Of a stretch of 64,000 nucleotides of DNA, positions 21,157 through 30,147 are shown piece by piece. The DNA comes from Thermoanaerobaculia bacterium (GTDB taxonomy: Bacteria > Acidobacteriota > Thermoanaerobaculia > Multivoradales > J023). The stretch lies in the NCBI GenBank assembly GCA_030431255.1, contig JAUIJL010000003.1, positions 496,001-560,000 of the forward strand, written 5' to 3'. The notes beneath the pieces were generated by a model. It did not search any database. It was given only the letters and a program-made list of their open reading frames with translations, and was not told the origin of the DNA. The position numbers and the translations under genes are program-made. Every line of letters starts with the position of its first letter. The first letter of the stretch is position 1.

Positions 21157-22461
21157 TTAAGGAGAGCGTCGCATCTCTTTTTGCAGCTGAAAAAGATAAG
21201 GGTAGAAGTCGACCTGGATGGTGTGCCGTTTTGAGGTCACGTAGCGCCGTCGGGTGCTTTGCCGATCCTCCTCGATGGCGCGTTTCATGCGATCTCGATC
21301 GGGCAGACCGGCCTGACCGGTCAGCAGCTTGCCGATCCATTGGGCTTGGGCTTCCGCCAAGGGCATGATCGCCCCCAAAGGCTGGATCAATCCCAGGAAA
21401 TAAAGCCCTTCGAGCTCGGGATGGACCACGTGGCGATACAGCTCCACCTCGTTGGCTGAGGAGCTGAGCAGCTCCTGGCTGAGGAAGGGGAAGCGGATCT
21501 TGTAGCCGGTGGCGTAGACCACGATATCGACCTCTTCCCGCGTGCCGTCCACAAACACGACCCCATCGCCGTCCAACCGCTCGAGATTCGGTTTCATTCG
21601 AATCTTGCCGTGGCCCACCAAATTGAGCAGATCGGCGGAGATGGTGGGGTGGGCTTGCAAGATGTGATGGTCCGGCTCAGGGACCCCATAGGACGCCTGT
21701 GAGCCTCGGGAAATACCCAGCACCACCTCGAAGAATTTTCGCTGCAGCGCCAGGGGTGTTTTGGCGCTCATGGGCGAGGTGAAGTGGTCGATCGGTTTGC
21801 CGAAAGCGTATTTCGGCAGAATATGGGCACTGCGGCGGGTGGATAGGAAAGTCTTTTCGGCCACCCGGCACACCTCACAGGCGATGTCGACGGCGCTGTT
21901 GCCGATGCCGACGATCAACGCCCGCTTGCCCTGGAAGCCCTCGAAGGTCTCGTATTCGTGGGAGTGGAAGGATCTGCCTGTGAAGGAGCCGGGGAACGGC
22001 GGCTCGGGCATGCGCGGACACCAATGGTGACCATTGGCCACCAACACCGCGTCATACGTCTCGGACTTTCGTCCGTCCGGTCCATCGACCGCTACCGTCC
22101 ATCCTCCGGATTCCCCGGGCTCGACGGATTGCACCTCGGTTTGAAACCGTATTCGGTCTCGCAGCCCAAAGTGGTTCACATAGCTCTCGAAGTAGTCCAG
22201 GATTTGGCTGTGGTGTGGGTAGTCCGGATAGTCGTCGGGCATAGGGTAGTCGGAGTAGGCCATCTTCTCTTTGGAAGTATTGATGTGCAGAGAAGCGTAG
22301 GAAGCCGACATGCCGTTGTCGTTCCGGAAGCGCCAATTGCCGCCGATTCCCGAGCCTTTTTCGAAGACCTCGTAGTCGAGCCCGTGCTCGGCAATGACCT
22401 TTGCCGCGACAATGCCCGACGATCCCGCACCGATCACACAAACCTTCTTCGACTCGGACAT
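21157..22461 (-). CDS. flavin-containing monooxygenase
   Basis: 434 residues from the ATG at 22461. FAD motif GAGSSG (11-16), FMO signature FTGRSFHSHEY (160-170; FxGxxxHxxxY) and NADPH motif GIGNSA (185-190), then the ATG-containing VVYATGYKIRFPF. This is a class B flavoprotein monooxygenase that oxygenates N, S or a ketone; substrate not evident. It is convergent with the nucleoside phosphorylase gene and divergent from a cysteine-dioxygenase-like gene, which hints at sulfur chemistry but does not prove it. Confidence 0.93.
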   Translation of the reverse strand: MSESKKVCVIGAGSSGIVAAKVIAEHGLDYEVFEKGSGIGGNWRFRNDNGMSASYASLHINTSKEKMAYSDYPMPDDYPDYPHHSQILDYFESYVNHFGLRDRIRFQTEVQSVEPGESGGWTVAVDGPDGRKSETYDAVLVANGHHWCPRMPEPPFPGSFTGRSFHSHEYETFEGFQGKRALIVGIGNSAVDIACEVCRVAEKTFLSTRRSAHILPKYAFGKPIDHFTSPMSAKTPLALQRKFFEVVLGISRGSQASYGVPEPDHHILQAHPTISADLLNLVGHGKIRMKPNLERLDGDGVVFVDGTREEVDIVVYATGYKIRFPFLSQELLSSSANEVELYRHVVHPELEGLYFLGLIQPLGAIMPLAEAQAQWIGKLLTGQAGLPDRDRMKRAIEEDRQSTRRRYVTSKRHTIQVDFYPYLFQLQKEMRRSP

Positions 22462-22791
22462 CCAAATCCCCTTTGGCTGTGACTCCGTTGACCCGGGCGG
22501 GAATCTATCAGACCTCCGTCCCGGCGCCGTGCGCCGAGGAGAGAGAGCTTCTCGGGACGGTGACAATTTGAAGACGATTAGGGCTAGGCTACCGGGGTGG
22601 CGACCCGATATCGTCGCAGGGCCGGACGCCGAAGGGCCTTCGGACTTCTATATTTTTTGCCTTCTTCGTTGGATTCAGTGCATTTCGTTGACCGGGCATT
22701 TCTCGACACGTCCTGGAATGCCCCTTTAACAGACATCGTGAGCGACATTTCGAGGTCACGATGTTTGTTGTTGTGAACTAAGGAGCAGACC
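22462..22791. promoter_or_regulatory. 330-bp divergent region with two tandem inverted repeats
   Basis: Separates the monooxygenase from the cysteine-dioxygenase-like gene. Inverted repeat 1: GGGCATT (22694-22700) and AATGCCC (22717-22723), extendable to 9 pairs. Inverted repeat 2: AACAGACATCGTGA (22728-22741) and TCACGATGTTTGTT (22756-22769), 14-base arms pairing throughout with one G.U, around 14 nt. The second ends about 11 bases before the AAGGAG of the downstream gene. CCGAAGGGCCTTCGG (22629-22643) is a third palindrome, followed by a T-rich stretch. No clear -35/-10 pair was found. Confidence 0.55.
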
Positions 22792-23364
22792 ATGACGACT
22801 CCCGCTTTCGAAGGCCGGCAAGAGCTGGTTCAACGCCTAAATCAAGCGGTCGGTCTCGGCCCGGTGGAAGAGGTCACCAAGTCGGTTCAGACCACGTTGG
22901 CCGAAATGATCGGCCAGCAGCGCCTCCGCCTGCCGGAGGAGCTGACCCGCCCCGTGGAAGGCAGCTACGCCCGCCGATTGCTCTATTTGAGCGAGGAGCA
23001 CGGCTATGTGGTGGTGGCGATGATCTGGGGCCCGAGCCAGGGCACGGCATTGCACGACCACGATGGCGTTTGGTGTGTGGAAGGGGTTCTCCAGGGGCAA
23101 ATCGACGTGACCCAATACGCGCACCTAGAAGAAGCTGGTGATCGTTGGCGTTTCGAGCCGGAGAAAACCGTCACCGCCGGTGTCGGCTCGTCCGGTACCT
23201 TGATCCCGCCGTTCGAGTACCACACCATCGCCAACCACCTCGCGGATTCGAGCTCGGTGACCGTTCATATCTACGCCCACGAGCTGCGCAAGGCGCATAT
23301 CTTTGAGCCGGAAGGCGAAGGTTGGTACCGTCGCACCGTTCGTGAGCTGGGCTATTCAAATTGA
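22792..23364 (+). CDS. cysteine-dioxygenase-type cupin
   Basis: 190 residues, one double-stranded beta-helix domain. The thiol dioxygenase motifs are present: WGPSQGTALHDHDGVWCVEG (His88 and His90 as iron ligands) and PPFEYHTIAN (His144 as third ligand). This family oxidises cysteine or 3-mercaptopropionate to sulfinates. Substrate assignment is not possible by eye. AAGGAG precedes the ATG. It is preceded by two tandem inverted repeats and followed by the operator array of the menaquinone operon. Confidence 0.88.
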   Translation: MTTPAFEGRQELVQRLNQAVGLGPVEEVTKSVQTTLAEMIGQQRLRLPEELTRPVEGSYARRLLYLSEEHGYVVVAMIWGPSQGTALHDHDGVWCVEGVLQGQIDVTQYAHLEEAGDRWRFEPEKTVTAGVGSSGTLIPPFEYHTIANHLADSSSVTVHIYAHELRKAHIFEPEGEGWYRRTVRELGYSN

Positions 23365-23372
23365 TTCCTTGA

Positions 23373-23431
23373 CTGAAATTATTGAAATTTCACTGAACTT
23401 ATTGAAGTTTCAAAAAGTCTTGAAATTTCAA
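23373..23431. promoter_or_regulatory. operator-like array of TTGAAATTTCAA half-sites
   Basis: YTGAAnTT occurs at 23373, 23382, 23393, 23402 and 23420, mostly 9-11 bp apart. Palindromes are TGAAATTTCA (23383-23392), the near-palindrome TTGAAGTTTCAA (23402-23413) and a perfect TTGAAATTTCAA (23420-23431). It lies 41 bp before the regulator gene and is much more AT-rich than its surroundings. Most likely the binding site of the regulator encoded next. Confidence 0.75.
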
Positions 23432-23448
23432 TTCTGACGGCTTATGAT
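23420..23448 (+). promoter_or_regulatory. sigma-70-like promoter of regulator-men operon
   Basis: -35 TTGAAA (23420-23425), 17-bp spacer, -10 TATGAT (23443-23448). The -35 box is half of the perfect palindrome, so bound repressor would block it. The expected transcript start is near 23455, 17 bases before the ATG. Confidence 0.65.
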
Positions 23449-23471
23449 CCGCTGCGAGGAGCGAAGCCGTC

Positions 23472-24047
23472 ATGAGTGAAATCGACAATGTCCGCGAGTC
23501 TTTCGTCCAGCTCTGGGGAGCCATGGGCTCGTTCTGGGGAATTTCTCCCACGGGCGCAAAGGTTTATGCCTGGTTGATGTCCCGAGCGGACCCCGCGGAC
23601 AGCGAAGAGATCATGGCCGGGCTGGAGCTCTCCCGGGGTGCCGTTTCCATGGCTTGCAAGGAGCTGCGGGAATGGCACCTCATCGAGGTGGAGAAGGCGC
23701 CCGGCTCCCGCCGTAGTCGTTTCCGACCCGCTACAGACCTCGAAAAAGTAGTCCGGAATATCGTTCAGATCAGAAAACGCAGGGAGTGGGATCCCCTCCG
23801 GGAGCACCTCTTGGAGTGGATTCCCCAATTGGAAGCTGAAGAATCTCCGGAGGCCGAGACTTTTCGTCGGCGTCTGGAGTCCCTGGAAGGTCTCATCACC
23901 CTCGCGGACTCGATGGTAGAGATGTTTCTCAAGGGCGGCATGGTCAGCAAGATCGGGCTGAAAATGTTGGTCAGGGCCTCGCGCTCCGATCTTCCGCACC
24001 CACAGTTGCGTTTTGAGCAAGCGACTCAAGATAAGGAGAGACCATGA
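23472..24047 (+). CDS. GbsR/MarR-type transcriptional regulator of men operon
   Basis: 191 residues. A winged-helix DNA-binding region (about 15-85) has WGISPTGAKVYAWLM, EEIMAGLELSRGAVSMACKE and the wing RRSRFRPATD; a long helical C-terminal region probably dimerises. The arrangement resembles the GbsR subfamily. Its ATG follows GAGGAG and its stop overlaps the polyprenyl synthase gene by ATGA, so it heads the operon and is probably autoregulated through the array upstream. Effector unknown. Confidence 0.85.
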   Translation: MSEIDNVRESFVQLWGAMGSFWGISPTGAKVYAWLMSRADPADSEEIMAGLELSRGAVSMACKELREWHLIEVEKAPGSRRSRFRPATDLEKVVRNIVQIRKRREWDPLREHLLEWIPQLEAEESPEAETFRRRLESLEGLITLADSMVEMFLKGGMVSKIGLKMLVRASRSDLPHPQLRFEQATQDKERP

Positions 24048-25234
24048 AGGTCGCTATCAGCCCTCCGGTGGTCGACCAGCCGACTCCCGAGCCTACCCTC
24101 GGTATTTCCCCCCCGGGCGTGGCGCCGGAAATCACCGCCGAGATTCCGAAGATCGCGGCCGGGACGCAGTCCGAGGTATCGGGTCTGCCCGCGGGTGTCG
24201 ACCTGCTGGAGCGTCTCGAAGGCATCTGCGTCGACCAAGGCTTGTCGAGCTTGGCTCACCGTTTGGGGGCGATGACCGGCCTCGTGGCGGCGGATTTGGC
24301 GGCCTTCGAGGTCGAGCTCGACGGTCTGCCCTCCCGCCCGGAGAAGGTGGGTCGGGCCGCGAGCCATCTGCTCGACCTCGGTGGCAAGCGGCTTCGGCCC
24401 CTGTGTTTGGCGTTGGCAACCCGAATCGGCGACGGATTCGACCAAAAGGGGTTGGACCTCGCCGTGGCCGTGGAGCTGGTCCACTCGGCGACGCTGCTCC
24501 ACGACGACGTGGTGGACCTCAGCGATCAGCGGAGGGGCTCGGCCACCGCGAGAACGATTTACGGCAATGCAGCGTCGATTTTCGCCGGTGATTGGTTATT
24601 GGTCGAGGCCTTGCGCAGGGTTCGCAAATCCGGCTATCTAGAGCTGCTGGATCAGCTGTTGGCGGTCATTGAAGAGATGATTTTCGCCGAGTCCCTGCAG
24701 CTCGAAAACCGAGGGCGCTTGTCGATGGATCGCCGAACCTATTTCAAGGTCGTCGAAGGCAAAACGGCGTCCGTGTTCCGCTGGGCGATGACCGCCGGCG
24801 GTGTGGCCGGCGGCCTCGACCGAGATCAACAACAGGCTTTGGCCACCTACGGAGATCACTTGGGGATCACGTTCCAGGCGGTGGACGACCTTTTGGACCT
24901 GACCGGCGACAGCGCGAAGACCGGCAAGGCCCTGTTCACGGATTTGCGGGAGGGCAAGATGACCCTGCCGATGATCTTGGCCCTGGAACGGCGATCCGAG
25001 CTCCGTGATTTGGTGGAAGAGGTGCTGGCTCTCGGTGCGGAGGAGCCCATACCGGGCAGCCTGGGTCGAGCCATCATCGAGCATTTGCGGGAAAGCGGCA
25101 CGGTGGACGATTGCTTGACCATGGCCCGCGAGCGCAGTGCCGCGGCGGTCGAGGCGTTGCAGGGTCTTCCGTCCGGTCCGGCTCGTCAAGCGTTGGCGAC
25201 CGTCGCCGAAGCGATCATCGATCGGGACCTATGA
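24044..25234 (+). CDS. long-chain polyprenyl diphosphate synthase
   Basis: 396 residues. It builds the isoprenoid side chain, here presumably for menaquinone given the operon. GGKRLRPLCL, first Asp-rich motif DDVVD (154-158) in LLHDDVVDLSDQRRG and second DDLLD (about 280-284) are intact. An N-terminal extension of about 70-90 residues, Pro-rich at first, is longer than in usual 320-residue synthases. Chain length cannot be read with certainty. Confidence 0.93.
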   Translation: MKVAISPPVVDQPTPEPTLGISPPGVAPEITAEIPKIAAGTQSEVSGLPAGVDLLERLEGICVDQGLSSLAHRLGAMTGLVAADLAAFEVELDGLPSRPEKVGRAASHLLDLGGKRLRPLCLALATRIGDGFDQKGLDLAVAVELVHSATLLHDDVVDLSDQRRGSATARTIYGNAASIFAGDWLLVEALRRVRKSGYLELLDQLLAVIEEMIFAESLQLENRGRLSMDRRTYFKVVEGKTASVFRWAMTAGGVAGGLDRDQQQALATYGDHLGITFQAVDDLLDLTGDSAKTGKALFTDLREGKMTLPMILALERRSELRDLVEEVLALGAEEPIPGSLGRAIIEHLRESGTVDDCLTMARERSAAAVEALQGLPSGPARQALATVAEAIIDRDL

Positions 25235-25245
25235 GGGGCGAGACC

Positions 25246-26049
25246 ATGACGACTCCAGCGACTCGCCCTTTTGGCTCCGTGCGTCCGGGATCGGGCGCCA
25301 TGTTCGACCGCATCGCCGATCGCTACGATTTGGTGAATCGGATCATGACTTTCGGCCTCGACCGTTCCTGGCGTAAAAAAACTGTCGACAGCTTGGGCCT
25401 GCGCGCGGGCAGCCGAATCCTCGATTTGGCGACGGGCACGGGGGATATGGCTCTCGAGGTGCTGCGTCGGCAGGCCGACGCCCAAGTGGTGGGCTTGGAT
25501 CCATCCTCGGAAATGCTCGCCATCGGCCGGGAGAAAGTGCGTAAGCAGCAGCTAGAGGCATCCATTGAGCTGCGGGAAGGCCGCGCCGAATCCTTGCCCT
25601 TTGAGGACGATTCCTTTGACGGCATCTGCATGGCCTACGGTATCCGCAATGTTGCGGACCGACCTGCGGCCCTTCGCGAGATGGCCCGGGTCACCCGTCC
25701 GGAGGGTCGAATCGCCATCCTCGAAGCCACCGATGTTCGCTCCGGAATTCTGGCTCCCTTCGCCCGCTTTCACGTTTACCACGTGATGCCTCGCCTAGGG
25801 GCTTGGCTGTCCAGCTCCGAGGAATATCGATACCTACAAAGCTCGATCACCGCCTTCCCGACCCCGGAGGCCTTTGTGGAGCTGATGGCGGAGTGTGGCC
25901 TGGAGAGCCTAGCCACCCATTCCATGACCTTCGGCGCCAATACCTTATTTGTGGTGCGGCCGGCTGAGGTGCGGCCGGCCGAGGTGCGACCGGCCGAGAC
26001 GGGGAACGGTGAAACAGGGAGCGTTGAGAGCCGGGGAGGTGTGCGATGA
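25246..26049 (+). CDS. menG: demethylmenaquinone methyltransferase
   Basis: 267 residues, SAM-dependent C-methyltransferase of the UbiE/MenG family, last step of menaquinone synthesis. GSGAMFDRIADRYDLVNR and ILDLATGTGDMAL (motif I, about 60) are characteristic, as is DGICMAYGIRNVADR. The ATG at 25246 follows GAGGGG; an ATG at 25231 overlapping the previous stop is an alternative. The C-terminus carries a tail of about 25 residues made by a 15-bp repeat (VRPAE)n, absent in usual UbiE proteins. ATGA overlap with menF. Confidence 0.94.
   Translation: MTTPATRPFGSVRPGSGAMFDRIADRYDLVNRIMTFGLDRSWRKKTVDSLGLRAGSRILDLATGTGDMALEVLRRQADAQVVGLDPSSEMLAIGREKVRKQQLEASIELREGRAESLPFEDDSFDGICMAYGIRNVADRPAALREMARVTRPEGRIAILEATDVRSGILAPFARFHVYHVMPRLGAWLSSSEEYRYLQSSITAFPTPEAFVELMAECGLESLATHSMTFGANTLFVVRPAEVRPAEVRPAETGNGETGSVESRGGVR
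25954..25998 (+). repeat. 15-bp tandem repeat in menG tail
   Basis: Three units of GTGCGRCCGGCYGAG encode (VRPAE)3. The phase-shifted 15-mer GGCTGAGGTGCGGCC (25962-25976) is identical to the unit of the array at 57093. Confidence 0.9.
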
Positions 26050-27482
26050 GCTCGCTGATCGCTCCGGCCACCACGATTCCCTCCTTGCCCCAGGGAGCAG
26101 GTGCTCAGCAAACCGTCGAAGACGGCTGGATCGAGAGCTTTCTCGCCCCTCGGCTGGAGGCGGCCGCGAAACGGCCGACCCACACCTGGCTTGCGATTCC
26201 AGCTCCCGTCGGGCCGGTCGAGCGGCTGTTGGAGATCTCCAGCCTAGACCATGGCGCGGTTTGGGATCCCCCCCACGACGTTTCATTCTCCGGGGTGGGG
26301 ACGGCTTGGAAGGCCCAGCTCCGGGGAGAGAGCCGTTTCCACGATTTGCGCACCGAGGCGGGGCGCATGCTCGGCGAGCTGCACGCCGAATCCCACCCTG
26401 CGGCCTTGGCTTTCGAGCCGCGGGTAGTGGGAGGTTTCGCCTTTGATGTGGGAGCGGCGGACGAGGATCCGTGGCGAGACTTCGGTGACGGTTGTTTTAC
26501 CCTGCCGCGATTCGTCTACGGTAGCGACGGCATCTCCGCCATGTTGGCGCTGACCGTGCACGGCAAGGAGCTGTCGGGCCCCGGCCGATTGCAGGATTTC
26601 ATTTCGGAAATTCGGCGAATCTGGAACAGCTTACAACCGACGACGCCCCGGCAGCTCGGAAAGGTCCTCGAGGTCGCCCCCAGGCCGGCTGTGGATCCTG
26701 TGCCGGAAGACGGAGCCGAGTGGATTCGTCGGATCGAAGACATCCGAGAGGCCATCGGCCGTGGAGAGGTGGAGAAGATCGTCGCCGCGCGACGGGCAGA
26801 GGTCTCCCTGCCGGCGGCATTGGACGTAGCGAAGGTGCTGGGCTTGCTCGGCCACGGGCTGAGGGAGTCGACCCGTTTCGCCTTCTGTCGAGAGAACGCC
26901 GTTTTTCTGGGTGTCACCCCCGAGCGATTGTTGGCCAAAGAAGGGCTCAAGATCCACACCGAAGCTCTCGCCGGCTCGATCGAGCGGGGCCATGGCGAAG
27001 AGCTGTTGGACAGCGGTAAGGATCGGCTCGAGCAGCAGCTGGTGGTGGATTCGATCGTCCGTCGCTTGGAGCCCCTTTGCGATCGCTTGCAAGTGGCGGC
27101 CCGTCCTACGGTCCGGGAGCTCCGGGATGTGGTCCATCTCCACACCCCGATTCACGGTCAGCTCGGAGCCCCTCGGCATATCCTGGAGTTGGTCGAGGAG
27201 CTGCATCCCACCCCGGCGGTGGGCGGCGTGCCCACCCCTTCGGCCATGGCCTGGATTTCCGAGCGCGAGACCCACGCGCGGGGATGGTACGCGGCGCCCA
27301 TCGGGTGGTTCGATGCCCGCGGAGACGGTGAATTGGCGGTAGCCCTCAGGTCCTGCTTGTTGGCGCCGGAAAAGGCCTACCTCTTCGTCGGCGCGGGCAT
27401 CGTCGCGGACTCCGATCCCGAGCTGGAGCTCAGGGAAACGGAGCTCAAAAAACAAGCTATGCTGTCGGCCCTACAAGGATAG
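26046..27482 (+). CDS. menF: isochorismate synthase
   Basis: 478 residues, chorismate-binding enzyme. EKIVAARRAEVSL, FLGVTPERLLAK, the catalytic region TEALAGSIERG, HPTPAVGGVPT and ERETHARGWYAAPIGW are hallmarks of MenF/EntC. It converts chorismate to isochorismate, substrate for MenD encoded next. Starts by ATGA overlap with menG; 50 bp separate it from menD. Confidence 0.95.
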   Translation: MSSLIAPATTIPSLPQGAGAQQTVEDGWIESFLAPRLEAAAKRPTHTWLAIPAPVGPVERLLEISSLDHGAVWDPPHDVSFSGVGTAWKAQLRGESRFHDLRTEAGRMLGELHAESHPAALAFEPRVVGGFAFDVGAADEDPWRDFGDGCFTLPRFVYGSDGISAMLALTVHGKELSGPGRLQDFISEIRRIWNSLQPTTPRQLGKVLEVAPRPAVDPVPEDGAEWIRRIEDIREAIGRGEVEKIVAARRAEVSLPAALDVAKVLGLLGHGLRESTRFAFCRENAVFLGVTPERLLAKEGLKIHTEALAGSIERGHGEELLDSGKDRLEQQLVVDSIVRRLEPLCDRLQVAARPTVRELRDVVHLHTPIHGQLGAPRHILELVEELHPTPAVGGVPTPSAMAWISERETHARGWYAAPIGWFDARGDGELAVALRSCLLAPEKAYLFVGAGIVADSDPELELRETELKKQAMLSALQG

Positions 27483-27532
27483 CTGCAGACCGCCTCGACC
27501 TGCGCCGGCGGCCGAAGAAAAGGAGAGACAGC

Positions 27533-29320
27533 TTGAAGACGGATCACGCTCGGATTCAAAGCGAATGGGCTAGATTGTTGATCGGGAGCTTGGCCGACGC
27601 TGGAGTCCGTCACGTGGTGATCAGCCCCGGAGCGCGATCGACCCCCTTTGTGCTCGCCGCCGCGTCAGAGTCGAGGTGGGTGCTGCACGATGTGGTGGAC
27701 GAGCGTTGCGCCGCCTTTTACGCCCTCGGCCAAGCCCGGGCCACCGGCCATCCGAGCCTCTTGATCTGCACCTCGGGAACCGCCGGTGCCAATTACTTTC
27801 CCGCCGTGGTTGAGGCCGGGGCATCCCACACACCCCTCTTGATCCTAACCGCCGACCGACCCGTGGAGCTCGTGGGTTGCGGCGCCAATCAGGCGATCGA
27901 TCAGCTCAAAATCTTCGGCGATCACGCGAGAGGGTTCTTCGATCTCGGCCTGGCCGACGAGCACCCGGCCGCCCTGAGGGGCTTGCGCAGGATCGCCGCC
28001 CAAGCGGTGTTCACGGCCTCCTGGCCGGAGCCGGGCGCGGTGCACCTCAACGCTCGAGCGCGCAAACCCCTGGAGCCGCCTCGGCAGAAAGAACAGGGGC
28101 CGGAGCTGACCTCGGATCTGCAGCGTCGGGTCGACAGCTTGCTGGCGGGACCGATCGCCAAGGGTTGTCGCCCGGTCGCTTCCCCGGCAGACCTCGATCT
28201 CGATGAGCTGATCGATGCGTGTGAGGGCACCGAGAAGGGAGTGATCGTCGCCGGTCCGTCGCCCCTTTCCCACGCGGCTTTGGTGGAAGCGGTGGCCGAG
28301 CTTTCGCGACGCACGGGATTCCCCGTGCTGGCGGAGTCCTCGAGCCAGCTCCGACGTCCATCCGGGCGGCGTTTGGACGCCTTCGACGCCATCTATCGGA
28401 CCCCGACGGGACGAAAAGCTCTAGCCCCCGACCTGGTGGTGCAAATCGGCCGGGTGCCGGTGTCCGGAGCCTGGGGGCAAGCTTTGGCGTTGAGGGCGGG
28501 AAGCTTCAACCACTGGGTGATCTCACCCTTCGGCTGGAACGACTCCGAATCCACCGCCACGGCCGTGTTGGCGGCGGATCCCGCCGCCACTCTTCGTCGG
28601 CTGCTCAGGCGGCTGGAGAATAAGGAGCGGGTGACCCCTTGGACCGGACAATGGCGTCGGGTGGCCAGCGCCTATCGCCGAGTGCTGGATCCCATTCTCG
28701 ACGGCGACGATCTGAGCGAGGCCAAGCTCGCCCGAGCGGTCTCCCTTTCGGTGCCGGCGGGCGGTCTCTTGGCCCTCGGAAACAGCTTGCCGATTCGGCT
28801 GCTCGACGCTTTCGGCAAAGGACCGGCGGCGGGCGTCGGGGTGCTCTGCCAGCGCGGGGTCAGCGGCATCGACGGCTTGGTTTCAGGCGCCGCCGGGGCC
28901 GCGGAAGCCACCGGTCGTGCGACCCTCCTCTATTTGGGAGACGTCAGCCTCTGGCACGATTTAGGAGGTTTGGCTACGGTGCCCCGAGAAGGACCGCCGT
29001 TTGTGATCGTCGTGGCCCAGAATCAAGGCGGTCGGATTTTTGAGCAGCTGCCGGTAGCCCATTTGCCGGGCATCTCACAACAGACTCTGGATCATTGGGT
29101 GACGCCTCAACATCGCTCGTTCGAGGCGGTTGCCGAAGGATTTGAGCTCAAATACCGTCGAATCGACAAGGTGGATGTGTTGCGCCGTTGTTTGATGGAA
29201 GCCTTCGATATCGGCGGAGCTTGGTTGATCGAAGCGGTGGTTCCACCCCACGAGGCGGCGGAGACCGGCTCCCGGTTACGGATGGCCCTGGATCAAGAGC
29301 TGGCACGTATTCTGAGCTGA
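27533..29320 (+). CDS. menD: SEPHCHC synthase MenD
   Basis: 595 residues, thiamine-diphosphate enzyme joining isochorismate and 2-oxoglutarate. N-terminal HVVISPGARSTPFVLAA, CTSGTAGANYFPAVVEA and LILTADRP are MenD-specific. The C-terminal ThDP domain contains LYLGDVSLWHDLGGL and VVAQNQGGRIFEQLP. TTG start with AGGAGA six bases upstream. Normal length. Confidence 0.96.
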   Translation: MKTDHARIQSEWARLLIGSLADAGVRHVVISPGARSTPFVLAAASESRWVLHDVVDERCAAFYALGQARATGHPSLLICTSGTAGANYFPAVVEAGASHTPLLILTADRPVELVGCGANQAIDQLKIFGDHARGFFDLGLADEHPAALRGLRRIAAQAVFTASWPEPGAVHLNARARKPLEPPRQKEQGPELTSDLQRRVDSLLAGPIAKGCRPVASPADLDLDELIDACEGTEKGVIVAGPSPLSHAALVEAVAELSRRTGFPVLAESSSQLRRPSGRRLDAFDAIYRTPTGRKALAPDLVVQIGRVPVSGAWGQALALRAGSFNHWVISPFGWNDSESTATAVLAADPAATLRRLLRRLENKERVTPWTGQWRRVASAYRRVLDPILDGDDLSEAKLARAVSLSVPAGGLLALGNSLPIRLLDAFGKGPAAGVGVLCQRGVSGIDGLVSGAAGAAEATGRATLLYLGDVSLWHDLGGLATVPREGPPFVIVVAQNQGGRIFEQLPVAHLPGISQQTLDHWVTPQHRSFEAVAEGFELKYRRIDKVDVLRRCLMEAFDIGGAWLIEAVVPPHEAAETGSRLRMALDQELARILS

Positions 29321-29336
29321 GGAGAAAAGCGCCTTT

Positions 29337-30146
29337 ATGGAACCTCTGGTTCTTTTACACGGATTTACCGGCCGCGGCAGCTCTTGGGATCGGGTGCTGC
29401 AGGCCCTCATGATCCACAGCTTGCCGAATCCGGTCGATGGTTGGTCGCCGGATTTGCCGGGCCACGGCTCTTCCAGCCGGGTCCGTCCCGAGTCCTTCGA
29501 GATGACCGCTGAGCGCGTCCGCGCCGAGATCCAGCAGCGCTTTTCCCAACCGATTACCCTGGTGGGCTATAGCCTGGGAGCCCGCCTCGCCCTGGGGGTT
29601 GCGGTCAGCCTACCGAGCCTGGTGAAACGATTGGTGCTGATCAGTGTCCAGCCGGGCATCAACCTGGTGCACGAGAGGCGCGCACGAGCGGACGCGGACG
29701 CCGGGCTGGCGGAGCGAATCCAGCGCGACGGGTTGGAGTCGTTCATCACCCACTGGCAATCGCTACCCATCTTCGCCGGTCAAAACCGCCTACCGACCGA
29801 GGTGCTGGTGCGGCAGACTCAGCATCGCCTGTCCAACGACCCTGAAGGTCTGGCTTGGGCGGTTCGCACACTTTCGCCAGGTTTGATGCCCGACTACCGC
29901 CCGGCGTTGAAGAAGTGGACCCATTGCCCGGTGACCCTGGTGACGGGGGCCTCGGATGAGAAATTCACCACCATCAATCGGGAGCTGGCGCTGAACGCTT
30001 CGGATCGTGTCGAGCACCGAGTCCTGCGGGGCGTGGGGCACAACCCGGTGCTCGAGGTCCCTGACGAAGTGGCGGCGTTGGTGGCCGAAGTGCTGACGGA
30101 ACCGAGTCGGGGAGCGCGCGCTCCATGGGAGCGGTGGAGGAAGTGA
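29337..30146 (+). CDS. menH: SHCHC synthase-like alpha/beta hydrolase
   Basis: 269 residues. Oxyanion region [20 protein letters not shown], nucleophile elbow GYSLGAR (Ser about 79), and late Asp/His of GASDEKF and [11 protein letters not shown] complete the triad. Its place between menD and menA makes the MenH role (elimination of pyruvate from SEPHCHC) likely. GAGGAG precedes the ATG. Confidence 0.92.
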   Translation: MEPLVLLHGFTGRGSSWDRVLQALMIHSLPNPVDGWSPDLPGHGSSSRVRPESFEMTAERVRAEIQQRFSQPITLVGYSLGARLALGVAVSLPSLVKRLVLISVQPGINLVHERRARADADAGLAERIQRDGLESFITHWQSLPIFAGQNRLPTEVLVRQTQHRLSNDPEGLAWAVRTLSPGLMPDYRPALKKWTHCPVTLVTGASDEKFTTINRELALNASDRVEHRVLRGVGHNPVLEVPDEVAALVAEVLTEPSRGARAPWERWRK

Positions 30147-30147
30147 A

